Positions 9,708 through 18,675 of a stretch of 64,000 bases of DNA are shown one piece after another. The position numbers and the translations under genes are program-made. Numbering within the stretch: the first letter of the stretch is position 1; the number at the start of each line of letters is the position of its first letter. The notes beneath the pieces are model-generated. The model was not told where the DNA came from and searched no databases. It was given only the letters and a program-made list of their open reading frames with translations. The DNA is taken from positions 101,552 through 165,551 of the forward strand of contig DZCW01000001.1 in NCBI GenBank assembly GCA_022736555.1, in the 5' to 3' direction. This DNA comes from Candidatus Saccharimonas sp. Lineage in GTDB: Bacteria > Patescibacteriota > Saccharimonadia > Saccharimonadales > Saccharimonadaceae.

Positions 9708-11177
9708 ATGTATCACCAACCATCAAAGCGAAAGCGACTGATTAATTTAATTGCTGTCTATACTATTATGACTATAGCGGTGGTTAGTATAGTAACTGTG
9801 ATTGTTTTATTCATGCTCGGGTTTAGGCTCAACGCCAATGGTGGCAACCTAGAGCAATATGCTTTTTTACAGTTTAGTTCAACACCATCAGGGGCAACGG
9901 TAACTGTTGATGGTGCTGTAATTGGTTCTAAAACGCCAAATAAAATATCAATTCCAGCCGGCAAACACGAAATTATGATGTGGCGTGATGGCTACGAGAC
10001 TTGGCATAAAACCGTTGATATTAAGGCTGGTACTTTAACCTGGTTAAATTATACTTTGCTCGTACCCAAGAATTTATCTGTCGAGGTGGTGGCTCATTAC
10101 CCTTCGATCTATGCGACACTTGCTTCGCCCACTGGCAATAGTATGTTGGTCGTTGAGAAGTCCGATACGCCCACTTTTAATCTAGTTGATTTGGGCTCGG
10201 ATACCGCCAAAAACACTAAATTAGTGATACCAACTAATCTATATAGTGAATCGACTACTGTTGGGGTATCACACACATTCCAAATTAGTAAATGGGATGA
10301 TGGTGGGCGGTATGTTTTAATTAGGCATATTTACGGGGCTCAGGATGAGTGGTTAGCCCTCGATACTCAGTCGGTAGCTTCGACTAAAAATATAACTCGC
10401 TTATTAGATGTTTCAATCAGTGACATCGTTTTCTCTGGTACTAGTGGTAATGTTTTCTACGCTTTGGTATCTAGTGACATACGTAAACTCGACCTGTCGG
10501 CTGGCACGATATCAAAAACATTCGTTAATAATGTAAGTAGTTTTGACATTTATAGCGATTTAAACGTTATAACCTATATCGGTATGAACACTGATAGCGT
10601 ACCTAAACAAGTTGTAGGTATATATAGGGATGGTGACGATAAATCATCTGTCATCAGAACTATACCCGTCTCTCAAACCGGTCCTGTTCATATTGCAACC
10701 ACCCACTACTTCAATCAGGACTATGTTGCGATATCGGAGGGTAAAAAAGTTGACATATTGAGCGGTAGCTACCCCAATACCACCAGCGACAATACAACGA
10801 GTTTAAAAAATATTGCATCGTTTAACACTACCGAAGATGTTCAGAAACTAACTTTTAGCCCGATTGGCGAATATGTTTTTGCTCAATCCGGGGCTTATTT
10901 CGCGAGTTACGATTTAGAATACCAAAAACTAGCATCGACAACTATTGATGGTACCACCGCTATGTCGCAGCTGAAGTGGTTGGATAAGAACTATGTTTGG
11001 TCGGATCGAGACGGTAAGCTGACTATCCGAGAGTTTGATGGGGCTAATGTCCATACTATTAATGCCGTAACTATTGGCCAAGATGCCACCCTTACCCATA
11101 ACGGACGATATCTATACAGTATCAACAAAACCGTCGCAGATTACCAATTGCAACGTGTGCGCATGATATTGCCTTAG
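9708..11177 (+). CDS. PEGA-domain membrane-anchored protein
   Basis: 489 residues: one N-terminal transmembrane helix (about 15-37), a PEGA domain (about 50-115) with SSTPSGATVTVDG, IPAGKHEI and WRDGYETW, then a repetitive beta-rich region resembling a beta-propeller. PEGA domains occur in surface-exposed bacterial proteins. An extended -10 (TGGTATAAT) ends 14 bases before the ATG, giving a very short leader. The 3' end overlaps the convergent sortase gene by four bases. Confidence 0.8.
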   Translation: MYHQPSKRKRLINLIAVYTIMTIAVVSIVTVIVLFMLGFRLNANGGNLEQYAFLQFSSTPSGATVTVDGAVIGSKTPNKISIPAGKHEIMMWRDGYETWHKTVDIKAGTLTWLNYTLLVPKNLSVEVVAHYPSIYATLASPTGNSMLVVEKSDTPTFNLVDLGSDTAKNTKLVIPTNLYSESTTVGVSHTFQISKWDDGGRYVLIRHIYGAQDEWLALDTQSVASTKNITRLLDVSISDIVFSGTSGNVFYALVSSDIRKLDLSAGTISKTFVNNVSSFDIYSDLNVITYIGMNTDSVPKQVVGIYRDGDDKSSVIRTIPVSQTGPVHIATTHYFNQDYVAISEGKKVDILSGSYPNTTSDNTTSLKNIASFNTTEDVQKLTFSPIGEYVFAQSGAYFASYDLEYQKLASTTIDGTTAMSQLKWLDKNYVWSDRDGKLTIREFDGANVHTINAVTIGQDATLTHNGRYLYSINKTVADYQLQRVRMILP

Positions 11178-12382
11178 TTTTTTATACCGAATAATTTTTC
11201 GAGGAAAGTTAGTGAATTACCAGGCATGCTGGTTGATTTGCTAGCTGTGGCTAGGCTAGGTGCGGCAGTGGCAATGCTAGGGTCGGGGCTAACTTGTTCG
11301 GCTATGACTAGCAAGCGATTTATAGATGTCCCAAGTGGCGTGCACGTCAGTAGTGTTAATATTGGTTTAGCGGTTGGATAAACTAACTTGCTGACGTCAG
11401 TGGGCTTTACGACCTCTTTACCTGTAACTATATAGGTGTAGCGTTTGGAATTGTAATTAGCATATATGGTATCACCGGCATTTAACTTATCTAGTTGAGC
11501 GAAAATAAATTTATAGCTACCGGAATCAAATAGATCGTTGCTACTATGCCCGGCTATAACGGTATTACCCACCTGGCCAGGACGGCTATCGGCACCCGGT
11601 ATGGCAAATTGAGCCACTCCTTTGGTCATGGCCGCCATTTGTGAGTTATAATCGCTTCCAACGCCATATAAAACCGGTACGTCAACATTAATCTTGGGGA
11701 CTATTAGTCGTGGTTCTGGGCTGACGACTACGTCGGCGCTAGGATCAATTACTATGTTTTGAGGATCTATATTACCTGGGCTAACATAAGCTACTACATT
11801 AGAAATCAAGACTCGGTTGTACTGTAAAAATAAAAACAATATAACTACTGATACGCCAGCGATTATAGGTAAAAAATGGCGGCTTTTGCGAATTTTATGG
11901 GCGGATTGTTGAACTTTATCGATTAACTGTTGTTTTAGATCGGATTCTAGCTCTTCGACAGAAGCAGCTTTTGGTAGTTCGGGATTGTTACTGAAATATC
12001 CGTTGTTTTGGCTATTATCAACCTGGGCTGCTTTGGCTAGATGATGTTTGTAATACCCCTCATAATATTTCTGGTAATAATTTTGCCAAGCGGTATGGTA
12101 TTGTTTCCAGTCATTAGTCTGTGATGCGGTTGATTCACTGTGGGTTTTTTGGTACGGACTATCGGCTCGTAGTTGCGGTTGGCTGACTTCTGCCTTAGCC
12201 TGTATACCGTCGTTGTTGTCCGGGGTTTGGTGGGCATAGATATTATCGATTTGAGAACGAATAACCTTTGCAGCCGCCTCTTGGGATTGATGGTTATGAT
12301 GCGATTCGTTGATACTCAACATAGCCCTCTGTTGTAACAGTGGTATCCCACTTTGACTGCTACTGGACTCGCCTGGCTTCAT
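11174..12382 (-). CDS. Sortase family transpeptidase
   Basis: 402 residues from the ATG at 12382. A polar N-terminal half is followed by one transmembrane helix (about 178-198) and a sortase domain. Catalytic residues are visible: His in VIAGHSSND (about 279), Cys in TLLTCTPLG (about 347), Arg in SINRLLVIAE (about 356). Sortases join sorting-signal proteins to the envelope or polymerise pili. I took ATG 12382 because AGGA precedes it and TACAAT lies upstream; an in-frame ATG at 12424 falls upstream of that -10. The long disordered N-terminus is unusual. No LPXTG-like substrate was seen in the window. Confidence 0.9.
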   Translation of the reverse strand: MKPGESSSSQSGIPLLQQRAMLSINESHHNHQSQEAAAKVIRSQIDNIYAHQTPDNNDGIQAKAEVSQPQLRADSPYQKTHSESTASQTNDWKQYHTAWQNYYQKYYEGYYKHHLAKAAQVDNSQNNGYFSNNPELPKAASVEELESDLKQQLIDKVQQSAHKIRKSRHFLPIIAGVSVVILFLFLQYNRVLISNVVAYVSPGNIDPQNIVIDPSADVVVSPEPRLIVPKINVDVPVLYGVGSDYNSQMAAMTKGVAQFAIPGADSRPGQVGNTVIAGHSSNDLFDSGSYKFIFAQLDKLNAGDTIYANYNSKRYTYIVTGKEVVKPTDVSKLVYPTAKPILTLLTCTPLGTSINRLLVIAEQVSPDPSIATAAPSLATASKSTSMPGNSLTFLEKLFGIKN

Positions 12383-12490
12383 TAGATATAGATTCCTACT
12401 TGGTTCTATTGTACAATATATCACCAGTAACTACTATTTGCGAAAATGAATTAGTAGGCGTTTATTACAATCAAAAATCAAGATATTGTT

Positions 12491-12576
12491 GGGCGAGTGG
12501 CGGAATGGTAGACGCGCTAGACTCAAAATCTGGTATTCGCAAGGATGTGGGGGTTCGAGTCCCCCCTTGCCCACCA
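12491..12576 (+). tRNA. tRNA-Leu (anticodon CAA)
   Basis: Class II tRNA: acceptor GGGCGAG pairs with CTTGCCC, anticodon stem CTAGA/TCTGG with loop CTCAAAA giving anticodon CAA, a long variable arm, and T-arm GGTTCGAGTCC. CCA is encoded (12574-12576). Confidence 0.96.
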
Positions 12577-12620
12577 ATATTTAGATTTTTTCCACAACTT
12601 GGCTATAGTATAATAAATTT

Positions 12621-13172
12621 ATGAATAGTAAGATCCCCATTATTAAAATGGCAAAAAACCATTTCGTTGACTTGTATAATAAATCTGGCGACCCAAACCC
12701 ATACATTGAGCATGTTAGTGGTGTTGAAAAAATAGTAGGCAAGATATTAAAAGATTTTCCAGAAGCTGATAAGAACATTCTATTTATTGCCGTTTGGCTG
12801 CATGATATAGGCTCTTTCCTTGGCGAACGTGATGTACATGAAATAAATTCAGAGAAAGAATCCAGAAGATTCTTAGCCGACCAGGGTTTAGACGATGATA
12901 GTATTGAAAAAGTCGCTCATTGTGTGAGAGCTCATCGTTGCGGAAATGTAAAACCTGCCACTATTGAAGCGAAAATATTAGCCGTTGCTGATTCTGCTGA
13001 ACATCTTGTTGCTGGACCGTATATCAATATGATGCACAAATACGGAAAAGAATTTGTTATCGGAAAACTAGAAAGAGATTTTAGGGATATTGGCTTATTG
13101 CCAAATATAAAAAATGATTTTACACGACTATACGAGGCTTGGAAAAATCTACTTGAAATCATTCCGGAATAA
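12621..13172 (+). CDS. HD-superfamily metal-dependent phosphohydrolase
   Basis: 183 residues. HD motif in VWLHDIGSF, upstream metal His in YIEHVSGVEK, and downstream His/Asp in CVRAHRCG and ILAVADSAEH. Family members hydrolyse phosphate esters, often nucleotides. Substrate unknown. TATAAT (12609-12614) ends six bases before the ATG, so the mRNA should be leaderless and independent of the tRNA upstream. Confidence 0.85.
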   Translation: MNSKIPIIKMAKNHFVDLYNKSGDPNPYIEHVSGVEKIVGKILKDFPEADKNILFIAVWLHDIGSFLGERDVHEINSEKESRRFLADQGLDDDSIEKVAHCVRAHRCGNVKPATIEAKILAVADSAEHLVAGPYINMMHKYGKEFVIGKLERDFRDIGLLPNIKNDFTRLYEAWKNLLEIIPE

Positions 13173-13301
13173 ACTAAGCGTAAGTGGTAATTTAAATAAA
13201 ATTATCTAGTAAATCAGATCATTACAATTAGTGCACGCCAAACCACTGTGAGTGGTTCACGATAAAGAATATCGGATAATTTATGGTTAATATGTGTATT
13301 A

Positions 13302-13341
13302 ATTGCGGGGTTACGGTCACTAGGACCGATCCCCCCGCAAT
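13302..13341 (-). terminator. GC-rich hairpin downstream of the 13.4-kb gene
   Basis: Arms ATTGCGGGG/CCCCGCAAT with an inner CGGTC/GACCG pairing, just past the stop of the small minus-strand gene. There is no strong T tract, so it could be a 3'-end-stabilising structure. It also lies after the convergent HD gene. Nothing else is seen in 13173-13300. Confidence 0.5.
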
Positions 13342-13351
13342 CATTCCAAGG

Positions 13352-13711
13352 TTAAATTTTAAACGGAACCGGTACGCGGTTCTTAATTTTTGTCAAACCA
13401 ACTAATTTAGTAAACCAACCAATTATTTTACAGAATATCTTCTGTAAAATGTTTGGTTTTCTGACCATTGGTATTGAAAAAGCTAAATCGGTTGCTCTTT
13501 TGTACTTTTTATTGTCACCATTACTCGCAATCCGCAAAGCCTCTTTGACGGTTTGTTCGCAAGGTATGCCCTTTTCTTGGCTTTTTAAAAAATAACGACG
13601 AGCCTTTTTGCAATATTTGTTCTTGCACGTTGGGTCAATCACGGTTAAACCTCTGTACAAACATATCTCATAATATCTGATTATCAACCTATTTCTCTTG
13701 GATTTTAGCAT
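13352..13711 (-). CDS. Small basic protein of unknown function
   Basis: 119 residues from ATG 13711, rich in Lys/Arg/Cys/Tyr, with DPTCKNKYCKKARRYF (two Cys spaced CxxxxC) and a hydrophobic stretch near ILQKIFCKIIGWFTKLVG. The AGGAGG Shine-Dalgarno decides the start: the first ATG (13720) abuts it, whereas ATG 13711 is nine bases away. A strong promoter lies 225 bp upstream, giving a long leader. No family recognised. Confidence 0.65.
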   Translation of the reverse strand: MLKSKRNRLIIRYYEICLYRGLTVIDPTCKNKYCKKARRYFLKSQEKGIPCEQTVKEALRIASNGDNKKYKRATDLAFSIPMVRKPNILQKIFCKIIGWFTKLVGLTKIKNRVPVPFKI

Positions 13712-13964
13712 TGGATTCATCCTCCTTTTATTTTGGCTGGCTATATTAGCTGCCTAATTATATTTGGGGGCAGCGCGTGAATCAGCCATAGGATAATGAC
13801 TAATTGATGCACTGCCCTCAATTTAGAGGATGAAAATCACATAAGTAACGCATATTTTTTCAAACATGCACTGTAATCATCTGACTTGTTAAGGATTCTC
13901 GATATCCATAAACCTGAGGTTTAGATATTAACTAAATTATAGCATAAGTATCACTATACGTCAA
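13712..13964 (-). promoter_or_regulatory. Strong promoter and ~215-nt structured leader
   Basis: TTGACG (13959-13964), a 17-bp spacer and TATAAT (13936-13941) form a near-consensus sigma70 promoter. The leader contains a 9-bp stem (GGGCAGTGC/GCGCTGCCC) and ends with AGGAGG. Leaders this long are the exception in this window, so it may be regulatory; no known riboswitch class was recognised. Confidence 0.65.
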
Positions 13965-13975
13965 TAGCGTAACCT

Positions 13976-14767
13976 CTAATAGAATAGACTAGCCGTAGTG
14001 CTTTCGAGGGGTTTTAATGGAGTCCATAGCCAATAAACGGCGGCTTTGGTGGCGGTTATGCCACGCCATATTTCCATTGAGCGGCTAGCCCATGGCGTAC
14101 TAGTGACTTCTCCGCTGCTAGCAACCAGTAATATATCTAAATGCATAACGGCGATACTAACTGGATATGTGATGGTGAATTTATGTAAAGCCTCGACTAG
14201 ATTAGTTAGTTGCATGCTAAATGTTAGGACTTTTGGGTAATAAACGGATTGGAACAGTTTTTGTAATTGCGCAAATGATGTTATTAATAGCGTATCCGGT
14301 CGCTCAATTAGCATTTGGTTACTATTTTTGATTAAATCGATAGCATCGCGAGTAATAGTCAGCGGCCCACGGTAATCGCGAATGAAATCTTCGTATAAAA
14401 TAGCTGTTTCGCTATTATTGCCGGTGTCACCAATCATTAGAATTCCACTAGCCCAACTGCCGAGCGCTTTCATCTCGGTTAGAGCGCCGCGTGCTAAGCC
14501 GCCAGATTGGTTCGATTCGCCATAAATAACATCGGTAATTGTGGCTGGTATGGCCTTTTTTAGTGTGTCTGGCAATAAAACACGAACCTCACCCGCGCCG
14601 GTTTTGAGCGCAGTAGTGTAACTTTCGGCGATACCGATGAAGCCAAGCTTATTGCCGCCAATAATTCCTAAGCGCCCACGACTACTTCGTTGTTCGGGTT
14701 TAGACCACTCGATATCTGGGTAGAGTGGTTTATCGGTAGTTTGTTTATGCCAGTAAGGGTGTTCCAT
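13976..14767 (-). CDS. NAD(P)HX dehydratase-like (YjeF C-terminal / NnrD) protein, divergent
   Basis: 264 residues from ATG 14767, just after the Nudix stop (an in-frame ATG at 14791 would overlap it). GRLGIIGGNKLGF and TALKTGAGEVRVLLP match the ribokinase-like fold of ADP/ATP-dependent NAD(P)H-hydrate dehydratase, which repairs hydrated nicotinamide cofactors. The usual catalytic GxGDVL loop appears degenerate (ASSGEVTS), so activity or substrate may differ. Third gene of an operon with exonuclease III and a Nudix hydrolase. Confidence 0.65.
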   Translation of the reverse strand: MEHPYWHKQTTDKPLYPDIEWSKPEQRSSRGRLGIIGGNKLGFIGIAESYTTALKTGAGEVRVLLPDTLKKAIPATITDVIYGESNQSGGLARGALTEMKALGSWASGILMIGDTGNNSETAILYEDFIRDYRGPLTITRDAIDLIKNSNQMLIERPDTLLITSFAQLQKLFQSVYYPKVLTFSMQLTNLVEALHKFTITYPVSIAVMHLDILLVASSGEVTSTPWASRSMEIWRGITATKAAVYWLWTPLKPLESTTASLFY

Positions 14768-14774
14768 ATTTAGC

Positions 14775-15248
14775 CTAGAAGTTATGCACAATATCTACGT
14801 TGTGTGAAATTATTTTATCGTTTTCGTCTAATTTAAACTGAGCTTTGAGCTTTTTGCCGTCCAGAACCTGAGGTAGCCAATGTATATCGTCGGACCACAT
14901 TTTGTCGAATGGTAAATTGTCGATATTAAACCATTGCGGTGACATTTCCTCTGATTCGGTTGGCTCGCCAGTCCATTCCTCGGTCGTAAAAACATGGACA
15001 TTCATGATTGCCGGTTCGCCCTTAAAAAATTCATCAAAGGTAATATGAGCCATTTTCTCGAAGTTTTTAGGCGTGATACTGATTTCTTCTTGTGACTCAC
15101 GGATGAGTGCTTGCTCGATGGATTCATCGCCTTCGATTTTGCCGCCAACGCCGTTAAAACGACCGGCGCCAAAACCACGTTTTTTCATAGCGAGCAGTAC
15201 CTGGTCGTCTTTTGTTAGAAATAATAGTGTGAGTGTTAGTTCGGTCAT
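14775..15248 (-). CDS. MTH1-like Nudix hydrolase (probable 8-oxo-dGTPase)
   Basis: 157 residues. Complete Nudix box: GGKIEGDESIEQA followed by R50-E51 and E54-E55 in RESQEE. Flanking motifs resemble animal MTH1 (NUDT1) rather than short bacterial MutT: MKKRGFGAGRFNG near residue 21, MNVHVF, and MWSDD near 117-121, where MTH1 carries its base-recognition Trp and two Asp. It likely removes oxidised purine dNTPs. AAGGAG precedes the ATG by seven bases; the stop of the exonuclease gene is four bases upstream. Confidence 0.85.
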   Translation of the reverse strand: MTELTLTLLFLTKDDQVLLAMKKRGFGAGRFNGVGGKIEGDESIEQALIRESQEEISITPKNFEKMAHITFDEFFKGEPAIMNVHVFTTEEWTGEPTESEEMSPQWFNIDNLPFDKMWSDDIHWLPQVLDGKKLKAQFKLDENDKIISHNVDIVHNF

Positions 15249-15252
15249 TTAG

Positions 15253-16053
15253 TTACTCCTTTATCTCGATACTTATTGGACAATGGTCTGATCCTAGGAT
15301 ATTAGGGTGAATTTCACTAGATATAACCTTGTCGGCAATGGTTTTGCTAGCTAACCAGTAATCAATACGCCACCCTAGATTGCGCGCTCTAGCGTTGGCC
15401 CAGTGACTCCACCAGGTAAAAGCATCGGATTTGTCGGGGTATTTTGCCCTGAATGTATCGATAAAACCGGCGTTTTCATAGGCATCAAAGCCGCCGCGTT
15501 CATCAGCGGTAAAGCCGTGTTTGCCGGCATTACCCTTGGGATTAGCCAGATCAATCGCGGTATGTGCGACGTTCAGATCACCGCAAAATAGGACTGGCTT
15601 GGTCTGTCCGAGTTCTTTGACGTGTTCTAGAAACGCTGGGTCCCATTGTTTATGGCGGAGGCCTAATCGCGATAAATCACCCTTGGAATTCGGAGTATAA
15701 ACCGTAACTACCCAAAAATTATCAAATTCAGCTGAAATTACCCTGCCTTCGGCGCTTGGGTCGCCGTAACTGTCGCCGGCGAGGTTGTATTCCTCGGCAA
15801 TTTTATCAGTAAAGCCGTTAATAATGGTTGATGGTTTGACTTTACTGAGGATGGCAGTGCCGCTATAACCTGGTTTATCAGCACTATTCCAGTATTCAAA
15901 ATATCCAGGTAGCTCGATTTCAAATTGATCGCGGCGAGCTTTGGTTTCTTGTAAACATAGAATGTCCGGCTGCTCGCTTTCGATAAACGATATGAATAGC
16001 CCTTTCCTTAGGACTGCGCGTATACCATTGACGTTCCAAGAATAAAGTTTCAT
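15253..16053 (-). CDS. xth: Exodeoxyribonuclease III / AP endonuclease
   Basis: 266 residues, full length for the family. SWNVNGIRA, CLQETKARRDQFE, the substrate loop YSGTAILSK, CGDLNVAHTAIDLANP and LGSDHCPISIEI provide the metal and catalytic residues of the EEP nuclease fold. It cleaves abasic sites and damaged 3' ends. TATAAT (minus strand, 16061-16066) ends seven bases before the ATG, so this is the leaderless head gene of a repair operon with the Nudix and YjeF-like genes. Confidence 0.96.
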   Translation of the reverse strand: MKLYSWNVNGIRAVLRKGLFISFIESEQPDILCLQETKARRDQFEIELPGYFEYWNSADKPGYSGTAILSKVKPSTIINGFTDKIAEEYNLAGDSYGDPSAEGRVISAEFDNFWVVTVYTPNSKGDLSRLGLRHKQWDPAFLEHVKELGQTKPVLFCGDLNVAHTAIDLANPKGNAGKHGFTADERGGFDAYENAGFIDTFRAKYPDKSDAFTWWSHWANARARNLGWRIDYWLASKTIADKVISSEIHPNILGSDHCPISIEIKE

Positions 16054-16073
16054 TGGTTTAATTATAGCCCATG

Positions 16074-16544
16074 CTAAATATTTTTTATGGCACGGTTAAT
16101 ATCGCGCTCTTGGTCGCGGCGTTTCATGGTTTCGCGTTTGTCGTAGTTTTTCTTGCCTTTACCTAGGGCGATGACAACCTTAATAAAACGTCCACCAGTT
16201 AGTAATTTAATAGGCACGATACTCATTCCGGCCTGTTTTTTGGCGTATAGATCATCGATTTGCTTGCGTTTGGCTAGCAGTTTACGTGGCGAAGTGTCGA
16301 TTGATCGAGCGCCGATCTTGCCCTTTTCGTTCAATTTCAAACTAAAACTGGTGTTATTCAACCACAATTCGTTATCTTTGATACTGACGAAAGCACCTTT
16401 TAATTGGACGTGACCATCCCTGGCAGCGCGAGTTTCTGGACCAGTCAATGTAACACCCACCACTAATTCATCATCGAGCGCGTAATCAAACTTGGCGCGG
16501 CGATTGACGATGGATTTAGGGACGGGTTTATTAGGTTTAGTCAT
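16074..16544 (-). CDS. smpB: SsrA-binding protein SmpB
   Basis: 156 residues, normal length. KPVPKSIVNRRAKFDY, VGVTLTGPETRAARDG, LNNTSFSL and a basic C-terminal tail (MKRRDQERDINRAIK) are diagnostic. SmpB escorts tmRNA to stalled ribosomes. The ssrA gene itself was not found in the window. TATAAT lies 17 bases before the ATG. Confidence 0.97.
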   Translation of the reverse strand: MTKPNKPVPKSIVNRRAKFDYALDDELVVGVTLTGPETRAARDGHVQLKGAFVSIKDNELWLNNTSFSLKLNEKGKIGARSIDTSPRKLLAKRKQIDDLYAKKQAGMSIVPIKLLTGGRFIKVVIALGKGKKNYDKRETMKRRDQERDINRAIKNI

Positions 16545-16616
16545 AATTATTTATCTCTTATATTATACCATTATCCGCTTGATTTGGTTTCTGGCGTATA
16601 TGATATAATTGCACTT

Positions 16617-17786
16617 ATGAAAATCCTAATCTCGTCAGATTTACATTGGCCTACGATTAACGGAGTGTCGATGTTTAGTCGTAATTTGGCGCGAGGCTTG
16701 GCGGCTCGCGGGCATGAAGTTTTAGTTATTGCACCTAGCCAAACTGGTAAAAAATATAAAGAAATCGACGGTAATTACGTCGTTGCACGCACAGCCTCGG
16801 TTGTGTTTCCTTTTTATCAAAATTTTAGAATATCGCTTACACCTTATAGTGAAGTCAAGAAAATAATTGACGAATTTGAGCCAGATATCATTCATATCCA
16901 GATGCTCTTGATGATTGGTCAAGCGGTTATGCGTTATGGTAACAAACATAATATCCCGATCGTCAGCACTAACCATGCTATGCCCGAAAATTTGATGGAT
17001 AATCTAAAAATGTTAGCACCATTGTCGCGGCCGATTAATTACATGCTGAAACGATACGGTGTTAACTTTTATTCCAAGGCTGATTATATTACTATGCCAA
17101 CTCAGGCGGCGATTGATATGTTCGGGCTTAGTACGAAAAAAACCAAGATTCCCCTCGAAGCCGTTTCAAATGGTATTGATTTGAGCCGATTCTCGGTCGG
17201 TAAAATATCCAAGGAAACGATCGACAAATTCAAACTGCCAACTAATATGCCGATAATTACTTATATTGGTCGAGTTGATGCCGAGAAGCATATATCGGTA
17301 TTAATCCACGCTTTTGATCAGATACTACCTAAGCTCGACATGCATTTGTTGATTGTTGGTGATGGCACAGATGCTCTTAATCTAAGAGAATTAGTTAAGG
17401 AATTAGGGCTATCTAGTAATGTTACGTTTACTGGGCGGGTTAGTGACGAGGAAATTGTTGATTTGCATAAAGTCGGTACGGTATTTTGCATGCCATCCCC
17501 TGCTGAGTTGCAGAGCATCGCGATGTTAGAGGCTATGGCTAGCGGTAAACCCGTGGTTGCAGTTGATGCTGGCGCATTAAAAGAATTGTGTCAGGATGGT
17601 CGAAATGGCTATCTATGCGGTAAAGATGACGACAAAGCGATCGCCAAAAGCCTGCTCAAGATCATCAATGACCCTAAGTTATGTAAATCAATGGGCGAAG
17701 AGAGTGTCAAGATAGCTGCAACTCACGATTTACGAAAAACCTTGGAAAAATTCGAAGAAATCTATACAAACCTAATTAATCAATAA
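16617..17786 (+). CDS. GT4-family glycosyltransferase
   Basis: 389 residues starting MKILISSDLHWPTINGV. Two Rossmann halves typical of GT-B; acceptor-side motif NGVSMFSRNLARGLAARGH and donor-side VFCMPSPAELQSIAMLEAMASGKPVV, containing the ExxxxxxE motif of GT4. It probably adds a sugar to a lipid or envelope precursor; substrates unknown. An extended -10 TGATATAAT ends seven bases before ATG 16617, so the start is leaderless. The 3' end overlaps the convergent hydrolase by 11 bp. Confidence 0.9.
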   Translation: MKILISSDLHWPTINGVSMFSRNLARGLAARGHEVLVIAPSQTGKKYKEIDGNYVVARTASVVFPFYQNFRISLTPYSEVKKIIDEFEPDIIHIQMLLMIGQAVMRYGNKHNIPIVSTNHAMPENLMDNLKMLAPLSRPINYMLKRYGVNFYSKADYITMPTQAAIDMFGLSTKKTKIPLEAVSNGIDLSRFSVGKISKETIDKFKLPTNMPIITYIGRVDAEKHISVLIHAFDQILPKLDMHLLIVGDGTDALNLRELVKELGLSSNVTFTGRVSDEEIVDLHKVGTVFCMPSPAELQSIAMLEAMASGKPVVAVDAGALKELCQDGRNGYLCGKDDDKAIAKSLLKIINDPKLCKSMGEESVKIAATHDLRKTLEKFEEIYTNLINQ

Positions 17787-18606
17787 ATTTTTTGATTGCG
17801 CTGGCTACTTGGTCTGGCGTTTCATAATGGGTTAAATGCCCAACATTTTTGATGGCTTTTAGCTTGGCATTAGGGAATAGCGTTACTAGTTCTCGTTGTT
17901 TTGTTAGGGGTGTAATATCATCGTGGTCACCTGCTATTAGTAAGGTCGACGCAGTTATATTGGGGGCTACAGTCCTGACGTTATTCTGAACTGATGCTTG
18001 GAATGCTTCACTAACAACTTTACGATTTGTAAATGAGCTAAAATGTTCGAGATGTTGTTGGTTTATATATTTTTTCGTATCTTTATCCTTAGTTTTCGTC
18101 ATGATGGTGCTCATAATCTGAACTACCGTTTTAGAGGAAAGCCACTGGGCGGCGATTGGTTCTGGCAACTTATAACCTAGCCAGTAGTACAAGATCGCTA
18201 GCTGGGTCATGATCGCTCTTGGCCCTTCTAGCGCTGGTGCGCCTATAGGATTAACTAAAATTAGTTTGGTAATAGTACTATGGTATTTACTAGCATAACC
18301 ACTAGCGATGATACTGCCGAAGGAATGGCCTAGTAATATCGGTAATTCGGTTAGATTTAACTCGGTTATAAAATCATTTAGCCAATCGACATAGTTTTCG
18401 AGTGAATGCTCGCTAGACAGTGGCTCGGTTTCACCGAAACCTGGTAGGTCGGGTATGATAACCCGATATTTATCTAGTTGTTCGGCTATTAATTCTAGTC
18501 CGTGATGAGTGCCGCGAAAGCCATGGATCATAACTATCACTGGTAGTTTAGGATTATCATTGTATATCCAATAGGCAGTTTTATCGAGATTATGATGTGA
18601 ATTCAT
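17776..18606 (-). CDS. Alpha/beta-fold hydrolase
   Basis: 276 residues. Oxyanion region VMIHGFRGTHHG, nucleophile elbow LLGHSFGSIIA, acid in LIAGDHDDITP and catalytic His in NVGHLTHYE. The length and cap-region size fit esterases or lipases of the MhpC/YbfF type. Substrate unknown. TATAAT ends seven bases before the ATG (leaderless). Confidence 0.88.
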   Translation of the reverse strand: MNSHHNLDKTAYWIYNDNPKLPVIVMIHGFRGTHHGLELIAEQLDKYRVIIPDLPGFGETEPLSSEHSLENYVDWLNDFITELNLTELPILLGHSFGSIIASGYASKYHSTITKLILVNPIGAPALEGPRAIMTQLAILYYWLGYKLPEPIAAQWLSSKTVVQIMSTIMTKTKDKDTKKYINQQHLEHFSSFTNRKVVSEAFQASVQNNVRTVAPNITASTLLIAGDHDDITPLTKQRELVTLFPNAKLKAIKNVGHLTHYETPDQVASAIKKFID

Positions 18607-18675
18607 AACTAAGATTATAAACTAAACTATTAGATTAGCTACTACCTACCCTCTCTCTGTGGTATGCTGTTACAG

